From contig JAJZAL010000073.1 in NCBI GenBank assembly GCA_021799405.1, forward strand, positions 1 to 6,117: a stretch of DNA of 6,117 nucleotides. Reading direction: 5' to 3'. The position numbers and the translations under genes were made by a program. Of the stretch, positions 6,116-6,117 are shown one piece after another (position 1 is the stretch's first letter; each line of letters opens with the position of its first letter). The notes beneath the pieces were generated by a model. That model saw only the letters and a list, made by a program, of their open reading frames with translations. It searched no databases and had not been told where the DNA came from. Source of the DNA: Acidobacteriota bacterium. Its GTDB lineage: Bacteria > Acidobacteriota > Terriglobia > Terriglobales > Acidobacteriaceae.

Positions 6116-6117
6116 AA

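Overview
The window looks like a chromosomal segment from a moderately GC-rich bacterium. The protein wording, especially of the C-terminal oxidoreductase fragment, the hydrolase and the epimerase tail, resembles Acidobacteriota (Terriglobia-like soil bacteria), but that is an impression from memory and not a database result.

Left half (1-3800). A partial plus-strand gene, the last 56 codons of an NAD-dependent sugar epimerase/dehydratase, enters from the left edge. Its end overlaps the end of a minus-strand operon by 15 bp. That operon reads from about 3777 down to 157 and has four cistrons with no gaps: a class I SAM methyltransferase, a small TIGR04282/DUF2064-type nucleotidyl/glycosyltransferase-like protein, a multi-spanning GT-C (GT87-like) membrane glycosyltransferase, and a soluble dolichol-phosphate-mannose-synthase-like GT2 enzyme. 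The junctions are a 1-bp stop/start overlap (TAGTG) and two 4-bp ATGA overlaps, so translation is probably coupled. Two of the starts lie well inside their longest open frames (2258 and 855). A reasonable model is that the GT2 enzyme loads a sugar onto polyprenyl phosphate on the cytoplasmic face, and the GT-C protein uses that lipid-linked sugar on the outer face. The small TIGR04282 protein, the methyltransferase and the epimerase would supply or modify the sugar. The final product cannot be read from the sequence.

Middle (3800-5071). Directly upstream of the methyltransferase, on the same strand, lies a C-terminal fragment of a YedY/sulfite-oxidase-like molybdopterin oxidoreductase whose catalytic part is missing. 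A perfect 14-bp inverted repeat separates it from an alpha/beta-hydrolase gene of the haloalkane dehalogenase/epoxide hydrolase type. The hydrolase has a good ribosome binding site and nearly complete family sequence, but it carries a 1-base frameshift in a run of four G/C and has Glu where the family nucleophile Asp is expected.

Right part (5072-6117). This is about 1 kb with no convincing intact gene. It holds a short minus-strand fragment (5225-5323) that weakly matches the same oxidoreductase C-terminus, an unassigned plus-strand small frame (5501-5752), and a minus-strand open frame running in from the right edge (5954-6115) that may be the tail of a gene. The layout suggests an intact glycan operon beside a decaying accessory zone. 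I saw no RNA genes, CRISPR array, intact mobile element or clear promoter.
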